45,840 nt of DNA from Archangium sp. Its GTDB lineage: Bacteria > Myxococcota > Myxococcia > Myxococcales > Myxococcaceae. Positions 9,241-17,827 of the stretch are shown here, piece by piece. How positions within the stretch are numbered: position 1 is the stretch's first letter; every line of letters begins with the position of its first letter. Position numbers and translations under genes: made by a program. Below the pieces are notes generated by a model that was given only the letters and a program-made list of their open reading frames with translations, was not told where the DNA came from and did not search any database. The stretch covers positions 1 to 45,840 of the forward strand of contig JAEUJR010000841.1 in the NCBI GenBank assembly GCA_016793585.1, in the 5' to 3' direction.

Positions 9241-10980
9241 GTGCGCCCACTCCTGCTCATCGTGTGTCTGACGGCTTGCAGCCCCGTGGCGCCCACCGTG
9301 GACGGAGGGAGCGGCGGAGGCTCGGCTGCGGGTGGAAGTGCAGTGCAGGTCGTCGACGCCGGAGATCCGACCGCGCCGCTCTTCGACCCCGACCACCTCG
9401 TCGAAGTCAGCATCGACGTCGCGCCCGCCGACTGGGAGGTGCTGCGCAACCAGACTCGCGACCTCTTCACGCTGCTCTCAGGCAACTGCACGAGCCAGCC
9501 GTTCCCCTCGCCGTTCACCACCTTCGAGAGCACCGTCACCGTCGATGGCACGCGACTGCCGCGCAGCACGGTGAAGAAGAAGGGCTTCCTCGGCTCGCTC
9601 TCGGTGAACCGGCCGTCGCTCAAGCTCAAGTTCGACGCGAACGTTCCGAAGCAGAAGGTCTCTGGCCTCGACGCGATGACGCTCAACAACGCGCAGCAAG
9701 ACCCCTCCATCGTGCGGCAGTGCCTCGGCTACGCGTTGTTCCGCAAGGCCGGCCTTCGCGCGCCGCGCTGCAACTTCGCGCACGTCGTCGTGAACGGCGC
9801 CGACCTCGGCGTGTACGCGCACGTCGAAGCCATCGACAACGACTTCCTCGAGCGGCACTTCACGAAGAAGTCGGGCTCGCTCTACGAGGGCACGCTCAGC
9901 GACTTCACGACGACGTTCGTCGGCACCTTCGATTTGAAGAACACGGGTGACCGCAGCGACCTCGAGCGCGTCACCGCTGCGCTGAGGGCCACTGACGCCG
10001 AGCTCGAGGTGAAGCTCGCCGCGGTCATCGACCTGAACCAGTTCATCGACTTCTGGGCGATGGAGACGCTGCTGCGTCATTGGGACGGCTACGCGGGCAA
10101 CACGAACAACTTCTTCATCTACGACGACCCCGAGACGGGCCGGTTCACCTTCATTCCCTGGGGCGCTGACGCGGTCTTCGGAGCCGAGCCTTCGTCAGCC
10201 GACAACCCCGAAGGCCCGATGCTGCGGGGCGTGCTCGCGCGTCGCCTCTACAACGTGCCGGCGCTGCGGCAGCGCTACCTCGCCCGCGTGCGCTCGTTGC
10301 TCAGCAGCGTCTTCTTCGAGAGCGAGCTGCGCCGCGAGGTGGTGCGCATGGAGAACCTCGTGCGCCCGCACGTGCACCCGATTCAGGCCGCGCAGCTCTC
10401 GAACGGGCTGGCCGACGTGCGCCGCTTCATCGACACCCGCAGAACGAACCTGACGCGCGAGCTGACGGCCGCACCAGCGCTGGCTCCGTCGGGGGAGCGC
10501 GCGTCGCCGTGCCTGTACCCGCTCGGCCGCTTCGACAGCACCTTCAGCACCAACTGGGGCACCATCACCTCCGAGAACCCGTTCGGCGTCAGCTCCGCGA
10601 CGTTCGACCTCACGCTCGACGGTGGCACCCTTCCGTTTGCCCGAACGGCGTCGACGGCTGGCATCGACACGGGTGGCAACGACGGCCCAAAGGCTGGCGT
10701 GAACCTCATCGCTGCGCGCGCCGACGGCACGGCCATGCTGGTCGGCTTGCGAATGCTCCCGCAGCTCTACCCACCCGCGCCCGACGCGGGGGTGATTCCG
10801 CTCGACCTCGTGCAGCGCGTGGGCATCGTCGTCGAGTTCGTCGGCGGCGTGGTGAAGCCGATTGGCCTGCTCGGGCCTGGCACGGTCGAGTTCACCAGCG
10901 CGAGTGACGTCGACGGTGGTGTGGTGTCGGGCCACGTGTCTGGGCAGGTGGTGTCGTGGCCGTTCGGCGCGGGAATGTGA
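9241..10980 (+). CDS. CotH-family kinase-like lipoprotein
   Basis: 579 aa starting at GTG 9241. The lipobox is LIVCLTAC, followed by a Gly/Ser linker. The CotH domain spans about residues 45-400: a beta-rich start, a KKKGFLGS segment, HWDGYAGNTNNFFIY and IPWGADAVFG, which carry the polar and metal-binding residues of CotH. CotH is best known as a spore-coat protein kinase; CotH-domain lipoproteins also occur in myxobacteria and other non-Bacillus phyla, where the substrate is unknown. The C-terminal ~150 residues are a separate beta-rich domain. It is divergent from the 9156 gene across 84 bp. Confidence 0.8.
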   Translation: MRPLLLIVCLTACSPVAPTVDGGSGGGSAAGGSAVQVVDAGDPTAPLFDPDHLVEVSIDVAPADWEVLRNQTRDLFTLLSGNCTSQPFPSPFTTFESTVTVDGTRLPRSTVKKKGFLGSLSVNRPSLKLKFDANVPKQKVSGLDAMTLNNAQQDPSIVRQCLGYALFRKAGLRAPRCNFAHVVVNGADLGVYAHVEAIDNDFLERHFTKKSGSLYEGTLSDFTTTFVGTFDLKNTGDRSDLERVTAALRATDAELEVKLAAVIDLNQFIDFWAMETLLRHWDGYAGNTNNFFIYDDPETGRFTFIPWGADAVFGAEPSSADNPEGPMLRGVLARRLYNVPALRQRYLARVRSLLSSVFFESELRREVVRMENLVRPHVHPIQAAQLSNGLADVRRFIDTRRTNLTRELTAAPALAPSGERASPCLYPLGRFDSTFSTNWGTITSENPFGVSSATFDLTLDGGTLPFARTASTAGIDTGGNDGPKAGVNLIAARADGTAMLVGLRMLPQLYPPAPDAGVIPLDLVQRVGIVVEFVGGVVKPIGLLGPGTVEFTSASDVDGGVVSGHVSGQVVSWPFGAGM

Positions 10981-10996
10981 CGTACACTCCGGCGCC

Positions 10997-11251
10997 ATGC
11001 CGGAACCCACGCTCGAGCTGTTTCACGCCATCACCGACCCGGGCAGCGCGAAGGTGCGCAAGTACGTCGTCGACCACGAGCTCGCCGAGCACGTGCGTTT
11101 TCGCAACGTCACCTACCCCGAGGTGGTGGCCGACCTGACGGCGCGTGGTGGTGCCGCGACGCCCGCGCTGTGGGACGGCGCCACGCTCGTCACCGGCGCC
11201 GACGCCGTCATCGCGCGCCTCGCCGCCCACGCCGACGTGGGGAGAGCCTGA
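10997..11251 (+). CDS. Small glutaredoxin/GST-N-fold-like protein lacking CxxC
   Basis: 84 aa. The order LELFHAITDPGSAKVRKYV, a beta strand, a helix, then ATPALWDGATLVTGADAV resembles the thioredoxin-like N-domain of GST/glutaredoxins, including a cis-Pro-like ATPAL and a GADAVIARL helix start. The CxxC site is absent (DPGS in its place), so redox catalysis by thiols is unlikely. Its TGA overlaps the ATG of the next gene (TGATG), implying translational coupling. Confidence 0.6.
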   Translation: MPEPTLELFHAITDPGSAKVRKYVVDHELAEHVRFRNVTYPEVVADLTARGGAATPALWDGATLVTGADAVIARLAAHADVGRA

Positions 11252-11784
11252 TGGTCATCTGCCCCGATTGCCGGCAGCGCATGCAGGCCTTCTTCGTCCC
11301 TGCGCGTAGTGGTTCTGGAGAAGTCGAGCTCGATCGCTGCGGCCAGTGCAGCTCGTTGTGGTTCAACGCCGGTGAGGTCGAAGCCGCGCTCGGGCGCTCC
11401 ATTCGCCGCCGGCAGGGCAGCACCACGCGCAGCTGCCCGACGTGTCGCGTGAAGCTCGACGCCGCGGTGCTCGAAGGGAGGGTCGACGTCGAGCGCTGTG
11501 GCCGCTGTCAGGGCGTCTTCCTCGATGGCCACGACGTCGCGGTGCTGGGCCAGAAGAAGTCGAAGCCGCGCGCCTCGTCGTCGGGCAGTGGCGGGTTCGA
11601 GTGTGAAGCCTGCGGCGAGCGCCGGCCGTTCGGTGAAGCGCAGAGCACGGTGACGGGTCTCATCTGCGCCGCGTGCGCGACGAAGGCCAACGCGAAAGAG
11701 CCCGAGGTCGCCGAGGAGCAGCGCTCGTTGTTGGGGCGTTTCTTCTCGTGGTTCGGTTCGGGCGACGACGCTGCGCAGTCATGA
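11251..11784 (+). CDS. TFIIB-type zinc-ribbon protein
   Basis: 177 aa with two consecutive zf-TFIIB-like units: CPDCRQRM...DRCGQCSSLWFNAGEVE (residues ~4-45) and CPTCRVKL...ERCGRCQGVFLDGHDV (~60-100). A third ribbon (CEACGERRPF...CAACA) lies at ~115-145. The C-terminus is amphipathic (LLGRFFSWFG). Family members are small zinc-binding proteins of unclear role. The start is fixed by the TGATG overlap with the upstream gene. Confidence 0.75.
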   Translation: MVICPDCRQRMQAFFVPARSGSGEVELDRCGQCSSLWFNAGEVEAALGRSIRRRQGSTTRSCPTCRVKLDAAVLEGRVDVERCGRCQGVFLDGHDVAVLGQKKSKPRASSSGSGGFECEACGERRPFGEAQSTVTGLICAACATKANAKEPEVAEEQRSLLGRFFSWFGSGDDAAQS

Positions 11785-11955
11785 CTCGCGAGCTGGTTCT
11801 CTGTGGCATCGGATCATCGACCGATGGGGCCAACCGGCCGTAGCCACTCGGAACAGAAATCGTGACCGAATGGCCCTCGCAACTCGCCACACGCGTCGGC
11901 GAGGATTCGGAGTCTTCCGCGTCGATGTGAGTTCACTCACTCCGAGGTTCCTCCC

Positions 11956-13878
11956 ATGAAGGTCACCCAGCCCCGCCCCTCGTTGCCCGTCACGCAGCCC
12001 ACGACGCCTGCGGCGCCGCCACCGCCCGTCGACACGAAGGCTCCGACCGATGCGTTCGGCCCTGCCGCCCCGGCGCGGCTGCTGCCAACGGCGACGCCTG
12101 CGGCGACCGGCGTGAGCACCATCACCAGCGACCGCACCACGTGGGTTCGTGAAGGCGCGAGCGGCGCGACGGTGAGCGACCTGCAGCAGAAGCTCAAAGA
12201 CGCGGGCTTCGACCCGGGCCCCATCGACGGCAAGTTCGGCGCGAAGACGCGAGAGGCGCTGCTGAAGTTCCAGCAGTCGAAGGGCATCGGCGTCGACGGC
12301 ATCGTCGGCCCCGAGACGCGCGCGGCGTTGCTGGGAGAGCCGCTGCCTCCGAAGCCCACGCCCTCGGGCGGTGAAGCACCGAGCGGTCCGTCGGGTCCCT
12401 CGGGTCCCGTGGCGCCGAGTGGTCCGTCGGGGGCGGCAGCGTCGGGCCTCGAGGCCGTCGCGCTCAAGAAGCACGGCCCCGAGTTCGTGCAGAAGGTAAA
12501 GGAGATGTCGGCCCGCCTCGGTGTTCGCCCCGAGTGGATGTTGGCCGTCATGCAGAACGAGAGCGGTATGGACCCGTGGCGCAAGAACCCGAACGGCGGC
12601 GCGACCGGCCTCATTCAGTTCATGCCCGCCACCGCGAAGGCGCTCGGCACCACCACCGACGCGCTCGCGAAGATGAGCGCCACCGAGCAGCTCACCTACG
12701 TCGAGAAGTTCTATTCGAGCTTCAAGGGCCGCATGAAGTCGGGCTCCGACATGTACCTGGCGACGTTCTGGCCGGCCGCGGTGGGCAAGGGTGACGACTA
12801 CAAGATTGGCGGCGCCGAAGTCGCGAAGGCGAACCCCGCGTTCGACCTGAACAAAGACGGGCAAATCACCGCCGGCGAGTTCCGCGAGTACTACCAGAAG
12901 CGCTTCCCCAACATGGCGGGTGGAGCGCCGGCTCCTTCGGCCGGGCCCTCGAGCTCGAGCGGCGGCAAGACCGACTTCAACGTCGCGCAGGCCGAAGCGG
13001 CGGTGCGAAAGAACACCGCGCGCAACACGCAGTTCACCATGGAAGACATCAAGAAAGACCCCGACGCGTTCTTGAAGAACGTGGTGCAGGTCGACGGGCT
13101 CGCGCAGACCTCGAACGACGCGACCTCGTGTGGGCCGACCTCGATGCTCATGGGCATGATCGCCGGGCGGCCCGAGTCGATTCAGGAGCTCGCCTCGAAG
13201 CTGGTCGACGCGAACGGCAACGTCACGCCGGCGGGCCAGAAGCTGTTCGGGCCCGACGCGAACTCCGGCCTTCTCAAGGAGTGCGTGAAGCGCATTCGCG
13301 ACGGAAAGTTCTCGGCCGCCGACGTCACCTTCATGGCCGAAGGGCTGTACGCGTCGACGGGCTCTCCTTCGGGCGGCACCAACGCGAACGACCTCATCGC
13401 GCTGCGCTCGGCCATCACCTCGCTCGGCGTCTCGGTGCCGCGCATGGAGCTGCAGCAGTTCGGCAGCGCCGACGGCGGCCTCGGCCACTGGCGCGTGGGC
13501 GTCAACGGCAAGCAGTACAACCCGTGGCCGGACAAGAAGGGCCAGGCGAGCATCATCAGCGGGCCCAGCGGCCTCGCCGATGGCGCGAGCGACGGCGTGA
13601 AGTGGACCAACCGCGAGAAGCTCTACCTCGACGACAACATGGTGATGCGCAACGTCTACAGCATCACCACGAAAGACACGCCGACCTCGGCCGGCAAGAC
13701 GTGGGCGGTGACCGACGACCCACCGCTCTTCATCGCGCGCTACGACCGGCAGCCCGACGGCTCGTTCAAGCGCTCCGAGCTGAACATGGCGCGCATGCAG
13801 CAGGTCGCCGACGGCAAGGTGACGATGGACGACGCCAACAAGGTGTTCACCGACATTCCGGCGCGCAGCGTGTCGTGA
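11956..13878 (+). CDS. Multidomain cell-wall hydrolase: PG-binding, lytic transglycosylase, EF-hand and papain-like domains
   Basis: 640 aa without a signal peptide. Residues 1-60 are Pro/Ala-rich and disordered; ~65-125 form a PG_binding_1 domain (VSDLQQKLKDAGF...GIVGPETRAALL); ~130-160 are a GPSG-type linker. Residues ~165-285 are an SLT-like lytic transglycosylase with catalytic Glu202 in QNESGMDP and GATGLIQFMPATA. Residues 297-308 are an EF-hand-like loop (DLNKDGQITAGE). The C-terminal domain resembles C39/papain-like Cys hydrolases: Cys392 in TSCGPTS, His511 in GHWRVGV, and Asn522/Asp526 in YNPWPDKKG. It should cleave glycan strands and probably also an amide or peptide bond. The missing Sec signal suggests unusual export or a delivered antibacterial effector; this is inference. 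Confidence 0.8.
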   Translation: MKVTQPRPSLPVTQPTTPAAPPPPVDTKAPTDAFGPAAPARLLPTATPAATGVSTITSDRTTWVREGASGATVSDLQQKLKDAGFDPGPIDGKFGAKTREALLKFQQSKGIGVDGIVGPETRAALLGEPLPPKPTPSGGEAPSGPSGPSGPVAPSGPSGAAASGLEAVALKKHGPEFVQKVKEMSARLGVRPEWMLAVMQNESGMDPWRKNPNGGATGLIQFMPATAKALGTTTDALAKMSATEQLTYVEKFYSSFKGRMKSGSDMYLATFWPAAVGKGDDYKIGGAEVAKANPAFDLNKDGQITAGEFREYYQKRFPNMAGGAPAPSAGPSSSSGGKTDFNVAQAEAAVRKNTARNTQFTMEDIKKDPDAFLKNVVQVDGLAQTSNDATSCGPTSMLMGMIAGRPESIQELASKLVDANGNVTPAGQKLFGPDANSGLLKECVKRIRDGKFSAADVTFMAEGLYASTGSPSGGTNANDLIALRSAITSLGVSVPRMELQQFGSADGGLGHWRVGVNGKQYNPWPDKKGQASIISGPSGLADGASDGVKWTNREKLYLDDNMVMRNVYSITTKDTPTSAGKTWAVTDDPPLFIARYDRQPDGSFKRSELNMARMQQVADGKVTMDDANKVFTDIPARSVS

Positions 13879-13912
13879 TCGTTCCAGGCGCGGGCGGCAA
13901 CCAACGCCGTCC

Positions 13913-14665
13913 ATGCGCCTGCTCCTGCTGGTCTCGTTGCTCCCCGTCGCCTGTGCTTCCACGAAGTCACTCGCAGCGGGAGCGACAGTGGAAGACCAGC
14001 TCGCGACCGTCTCTCGAGAGAGCAGCACCTTCGGAGACCTCGTCTACGTCGGCACGGTCGCGCCGCTGAAGGAGCCGACGAAGCCCATCTACGAATACGA
14101 GCGGCGCGTGAAGGACGGCAGCTCGACGAGCTTCACGAAGCGGGGCGCCGAGGCGGTGCTCATCGAGCAGGCGACGCACGACGCCGACTATGCGCTCTCG
14201 TCCTTCGTGCAGTGGCAACTGCAGACCCGTGAGGTCGGCCGCGTCACCATCGACAAGGGCGTGGTTCGGCTCAGCCAGTCATCAAGTGGGGTGGAGCGCT
14301 TTACAGAGGAGCCCTTGCGCGAGAGCGTGGTCGTCGGGCCCACGTTGTTCGGCTTCATCGCGCGCCACCGTGAGCAGTTGATGAAGGGAGAGACGCTCAC
14401 CATTCGGTTCGCCGTGACCAGCCGGCTCGAGACGATTCCGTTCGAGCTCTCGCGCGTCGACGGTTCCAACGGCCAGACGCGCATCAGAATGGCGGCGAAG
14501 AGCGCGCTCCTGGCGCTCGTCGTCGACCCGCTCTTCGTCACCTATTCGGCTGACGGAGCGCTCGTCGCCCTCGACGGCCGCGTGCCCACGAAGTTGAAGC
14601 AGGGCGATGGCTGGGCCGACTTCGACGCCCACGTCGACTACCGCAACGAGGGCGTCTTCCGCTGA
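13913..14665 (+). CDS. Lipoprotein of unknown function
   Basis: 250 aa. The signal ends at LLPVAC, giving lipidation at Cys14. The mature part is mixed alpha/beta with no recognised motif. It starts 34 bp after the hydrolase gene on the same strand and may be co-transcribed. It ends 4 bp from the convergent stop of the next gene. Confidence 0.65.
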   Translation: MRLLLLVSLLPVACASTKSLAAGATVEDQLATVSRESSTFGDLVYVGTVAPLKEPTKPIYEYERRVKDGSSTSFTKRGAEAVLIEQATHDADYALSSFVQWQLQTREVGRVTIDKGVVRLSQSSSGVERFTEEPLRESVVVGPTLFGFIARHREQLMKGETLTIRFAVTSRLETIPFELSRVDGSNGQTRIRMAAKSALLALVVDPLFVTYSADGALVALDGRVPTKLKQGDGWADFDAHVDYRNEGVFR

Positions 14666-14669
14666 CGGG

Positions 14670-15122
14670 TCACTTGCCCGCGAGCTTGCGCCAGAGGGCG
14701 CCGCCGATGCCGAGCGCCGCGACGACGTGCATCAGCTCCATCACCACGAGGCCGCCGGTCGACAGGCCCTGCACGTTGGCCGGGCCGCCGAACGACACCA
14801 CCGTGAAGACGGCCGAGATGACGGCGAACACGAGCGCTGCCTTCTGGCGCGCGAACTTCACCAGCAGCAGGGCGAGCAGCGCTCCGGGAATCGCCGGCAC
14901 GATGGACGAGATGATCACCGGCACCACGCTCAGCGACGCGACTGGCTGGCCGGGCTGAAACACGCCCTCGAGCGAGACGCCGGCTGCGCCCGAGCCGAAG
15001 AAGAGGGCCAGGTTGCCGACTGCGGCCACGAGCCCTCCGAGCAGCCCTGCGCCAAAGAGCGCGCCAGCTGAAACTGCAGGAGCCGACCGCTCATTCGCTG
15101 CGGTGTTCGTCATCGTCGTCAT
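14670..15122 (-). CDS. Four-TM membrane protein (DUF6069-like)
   Basis: 150 aa with four hydrophobic helices: GALFGAGLLGGLVAAVGNLA, then a segment around VVPVIISSIVPAIPGA, then LVFAVISAVFTVVSFG, then VVMELMHVVAALGIGG. The arrangement matches small DUF6069-type bacterial membrane proteins, whose function is unknown. The ATG at 15122 has GAGG about 8 bp upstream; a second ATG at 15113 is possible. It is divergent from the LysR gene across 93 bp, the classical arrangement of a LysR regulator and its target. Confidence 0.7.
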   Translation of the reverse strand: MTTMTNTAANERSAPAVSAGALFGAGLLGGLVAAVGNLALFFGSGAAGVSLEGVFQPGQPVASLSVVPVIISSIVPAIPGALLALLLVKFARQKAALVFAVISAVFTVVSFGGPANVQGLSTGGLVVMELMHVVAALGIGGALWRKLAGK

Positions 15123-15164
15123 GGTGTGCCTCGCGGGGGTGGTGCTGCCGACTGCGGTTTGCCC

Positions 15165-15181
15165 TTCAAGATGCGCTTGGA
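15165..15181. promoter_or_regulatory. Candidate LysR operator (imperfect palindrome)
   Basis: TTCAAG-ATGCG-CTTGGA is a 6-5-6 inverted repeat with one mismatch in the 93-bp divergent spacer between the DUF6069-like gene and the LysR gene. Location and dyad symmetry fit a LysR-type binding site that would autoregulate the regulator and control the divergent gene. This is a visual call only. Confidence 0.35.
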
Positions 15182-15215
15182 CAATCGGCGGTTCTGAAAC
15201 AAACTGGCCCATCAT

Positions 15216-16136
15216 ATGGACATCAGCCAACTCGACCTGAACGCGGTGACGGCCTTCGTGGCGGTGGTCGAGCACCGCTCCTTTCGCGCCGCTGCCCGCA
15301 GCCTCAACGTGCCGAAGTCGACGGTGAGCCGCCGGGTGGCGTTGCTCGAAGAGCAGCTCGGAGCGCAGCTGCTGCAGCGCACCACGCGAACCGTCACCCT
15401 CACCGACATCGGCGAGGCGTTTCACCAGCGCTGCAGCCAGGCGCTGGGCACCATCACCGACGCCGCCCGTGAGGTGCAGCAGAGCGACGCGTCACCCCGT
15501 GGCGTGCTCCGCATGACGGCGCCCGTCACCTTCGCCGAGCACTTCCTCGGAGACATTCTCACCGAGTTCATGGCGGCGAACCCCGACGTGCGCGTGACGC
15601 TCGACCTCACCGACCGCTACGTCGACCTCGTCGCCGAGGGCTACGACCTCGCGCTGCGCGCCGGGCCGCTGGCCGACTCCTCGCTCAAGGCGCGCCTGCT
15701 CGGCACCAACCCCATCGTGATGGTGGCCAGCCCGAAGTACCTCGCGAAGCACGGCACGCCGCTGACGCCGGCCGACCTGCTCGACCACGACTGCATCGTG
15801 TACGCGAACCACGAGCGCAGCGCGAAGTGGCCGCTGCTCGTCAAACGCAAGGTGACGGCGATGCCGGTGCGGCCGCGCGTCGCGGTGAACAGCTTCATGC
15901 TCGCGCGTGACTTCGCGGTCGCCGGGCTGGGCATCGCGCGCATGCCCGGAGGCTTCTCGGCCGACCTCGAGGCCGATGGCTCGCTCGTGCGCGTGCTGAC
16001 CGAGTTCGAGCCGCCGCTCTCTCCGCTGCACGCCGTGTTTCCACCCGGCCCGCACCTCGCCCCCCGCGTGCGGGCCTTCGTCGACCTGCTCGCGTCCCGC
16101 CTCGACACCACCATGGCGCTCCGCAAGCGCAGGTGA
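15216..16136 (+). CDS. LysR-family transcriptional regulator
   Basis: 306 aa, normal LysR length. The N-terminal winged HTH is clear (LNAVTAFVAVVEHRSFRAAA...VPKSTVSRRVALLEEQLG, residues ~8-50). The C-terminal ~215 residues are the periplasmic-binding-like effector domain (RGVLRMTAPVTFAEHFL...DLALRAGPL). It belongs to the AaeR/DmlR-like branch by overall pattern. It probably controls the divergent DUF6069-like gene and itself; the ligand is unknown. Confidence 0.88.
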   Translation: MDISQLDLNAVTAFVAVVEHRSFRAAARSLNVPKSTVSRRVALLEEQLGAQLLQRTTRTVTLTDIGEAFHQRCSQALGTITDAAREVQQSDASPRGVLRMTAPVTFAEHFLGDILTEFMAANPDVRVTLDLTDRYVDLVAEGYDLALRAGPLADSSLKARLLGTNPIVMVASPKYLAKHGTPLTPADLLDHDCIVYANHERSAKWPLLVKRKVTAMPVRPRVAVNSFMLARDFAVAGLGIARMPGGFSADLEADGSLVRVLTEFEPPLSPLHAVFPPGPHLAPRVRAFVDLLASRLDTTMALRKRR

Positions 16137-16151
16137 CGGCGGTCGAGTGCA

Positions 16152-16194
16152 AGTGACGGCGGGGCCGGCCGTGATACAGGCGGCCGTCGTCACT
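16152..16194. terminator. Hairpin between LysR and skp/ompH genes
   Basis: AGTGACGGCGG (16152-16162) can pair with CCGTCGTCACT (16184-16194), 11 bp with one G-U pair, around a GC-rich loop. It is 15 bp after the LysR stop and 20 bp before the OmpH start, with only TTTCCCC following. It may terminate the LysR transcript or structure the skp leader. Confidence 0.4.
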
Positions 16195-16214
16195 TTCCCC
16201 GTGAAGGACTTCAC

Positions 16215-16766
16215 ATGAACCGCATCGTCCTCGCCTCGCTCTTCGTCGCCACCGTCGCTCACGCCGAGTTCAAGGCCGCCTTCGTCGACTTCCAGCGCGC
16301 CCTCGTCGAGGTCGATGAAGGCCGCGCCGCCAAGCAGCGCCTGCAGACCAAGGCCGACGCGAAGAAGAAGGAGCTCGAGAACGACAAGGTGCTGCTCGAG
16401 AAGGAGGCCGAGGTCTTCAAGAAGCAGGAAGCGACGATGGACGACAAGGCCCGCCGCGAGCGCTTCGACGGCATCATGAAGAAGCAGAACGAGCTCGCCG
16501 AGAAGGTGCAGAAGGCGCAGTACGAAATCGCCGAGGCCGAGCGCAAGGAGATGTCCACCATCCTCCCCAAGTTCGAGCTCATTCTCGCCGACATCGCGCA
16601 GCGTGAAGGCCTGTCGATGGTGTTCGACCGCTCGAGCTCGGGCCTCGCGTGGGCGCCGCCGTACCTCGACCTCACCAACGAGCTGATCCGCACGTACAAC
16701 TCGAAGAAGGCCGCGCCGGCGAAGACGCCTGCTCCTGCGGCCAAGCCCGACGCGCCGACGAAGTGA
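16215..16766 (+). CDS. Skp/OmpH-family periplasmic chaperone
   Basis: 183 aa with a Sec signal (cleavage after VATVAHA). The mature start FKAAFVDFQRALVEVDEG matches the OmpH beta strand and first helix. Residues ~35-110 form a long Lys/Glu-rich coiled coil (the Skp tentacles), followed by the closing strand GLSMVFDRS and an Ala/Pro/Lys tail. The family binds unfolded outer-membrane proteins in the periplasm. Here it is followed by a membrane-protein gene with a TGATG overlap rather than by the lpxD/fabZ genes often found next to skp. Confidence 0.85.
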   Translation: MNRIVLASLFVATVAHAEFKAAFVDFQRALVEVDEGRAAKQRLQTKADAKKKELENDKVLLEKEAEVFKKQEATMDDKARRERFDGIMKKQNELAEKVQKAQYEIAEAERKEMSTILPKFELILADIAQREGLSMVFDRSSSGLAWAPPYLDLTNELIRTYNSKKAAPAKTPAPAAKPDAPTK

Positions 16767-17401
16767 TGGCCTCGCTGCGCACGGTGGGCCTGCTCTGGGC
16801 AGGCGTGCTCGTCGCCATCGTGATGGGCCTGCGGTTTCGCGCGAAGCAGAACGCGGGGCACGGCGCGCGGGGCGGGAAGATCTCCAACCCCAAGGTGCTG
16901 TGGCTGTTCTTCGCCATCTGGTTCTGGTTCGTCGAGTGCGCGGTGCTGGCCTTCGAGCCCGCGCTGCCGTCGAGCTACCGCCTCATCGTCGCCGCCCACG
17001 CGCTCTCGATGTGGCTGCGTGGCGCGGCCGAGATGTTCATGCTGCACGTCACCAAGAACTGGCGGCCGCCCATCGGCATCGCGCACGACGCGCTCTGCAT
17101 CGCGACGATTCTGGGGCTCGCCGCGTGGGCGGGGCCCGAGCTGGCGACGCTGGGCGCGTGGCGCTGGTGGGCGCCTGCGCTCGTGCTGATGCTCGTCTTC
17201 AGCCTGGTGGTCGAGCTGCTCTACGCCGCGCTGTTCTTCAAGGCGGTCGAGGGCAAGACGACGGGTGACGACGGCATCTGGTTCGCCGACGCCGAGTCGG
17301 AGCGCTTCAGGCGCATCAACCGCATCACGTTCGCGTGCAACACGCCGCAGGTGCTGTTCCAGCTCGGGCTGCTCGGCGCGCTGTCGCTGTCAGTGCACTG
17401 A
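16766..17401 (+). CDS. Polytopic membrane protein of unknown function
   Basis: 211 aa with about five or six hydrophobic segments rich in Trp (for example LWLFFAIWFWFVECAVLAF). No family was recognised. The start ATG overlaps the skp/ompH stop (TGATG), so translation is probably coupled. The last 12 bp overlap the convergent ORF ending at 17390. Confidence 0.7.
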   Translation: MASLRTVGLLWAGVLVAIVMGLRFRAKQNAGHGARGGKISNPKVLWLFFAIWFWFVECAVLAFEPALPSSYRLIVAAHALSMWLRGAAEMFMLHVTKNWRPPIGIAHDALCIATILGLAAWAGPELATLGAWRWWAPALVLMLVFSLVVELLYAALFFKAVEGKTTGDDGIWFADAESERFRRINRITFACNTPQVLFQLGLLGALSLSVH

Positions 17402-17718
17402 CTCGGTGTTGAGCGAGCGCACCCACGAGACGACGTCGCGGTCTTCGGTGAGGCCCGTCATCAGCAGCCGCTCGAACGCTTCGCGCGTCGCCGCCATGGC
17501 CTTCTGCTCGTCTCCCGTCGCCCGGTAGAAGTGCGAGAACAGAATCGGCCCGAAGCGCTGGTACAGCTCGAGCGAGCGCGCGATGGGCGTCGCTTCTGGC
17601 GTCAGCGTGCGACGCGTCTTCTTGAGAAGCAGCTCGAGTTCGTTCGTGGGCAGGTCACCGGGCTCCGACAGCGTGCAGATGACGGGTTGTCGGCCCAGGG
17701 TGGGATGAGGGGCGACAT
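17390..17718 (-). pseudogene. Sigma-70-region-2-like small ORF with apparent frameshift
   Basis: The minus-strand frame 17749..17390 has typical coding bias only downstream of about 17686 and contains no ATG, GTG or TTG start at its head. Just upstream, a different frame begins at ATG 17718 (MSPLIPPWADN) with high GC3 and then loses coding character. Joining the frames near the GGG run at 17684-17686 (one base apparently lost) gives about 107 aa ending VRSLNTESVH. The joined protein includes ARSLELYQRFGPILFSHFY...DEQKAMAATREAFERLL, resembling sigma-factor region 2.1-2.2, without region 4. Either a genuine frameshift, a sequencing error or a non-canonical start would explain it. It overlaps the convergent 16766 gene by 12 bp. 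Confidence 0.5.
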
Positions 17719-17827
17719 CTGGCTGGACAGTTCGCGCCAGTCGGGTTGCTCAATAAAGACGTTGGCTTACAGCGCTCTGTGCCCATGACGGAAGGACACC
17801 GGAACTCTCCAGGCGATGCACAGACGC

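Noticed and set aside
12382..12440. Collagen-like protein in the hydrolase
   Set aside because: Only a few GPSG-type units occur; this is a flexible linker, not a collagen domain.
11779..14028. 749-aa minus-strand open frame
   Set aside because: Mirror frame of the multidomain hydrolase gene.
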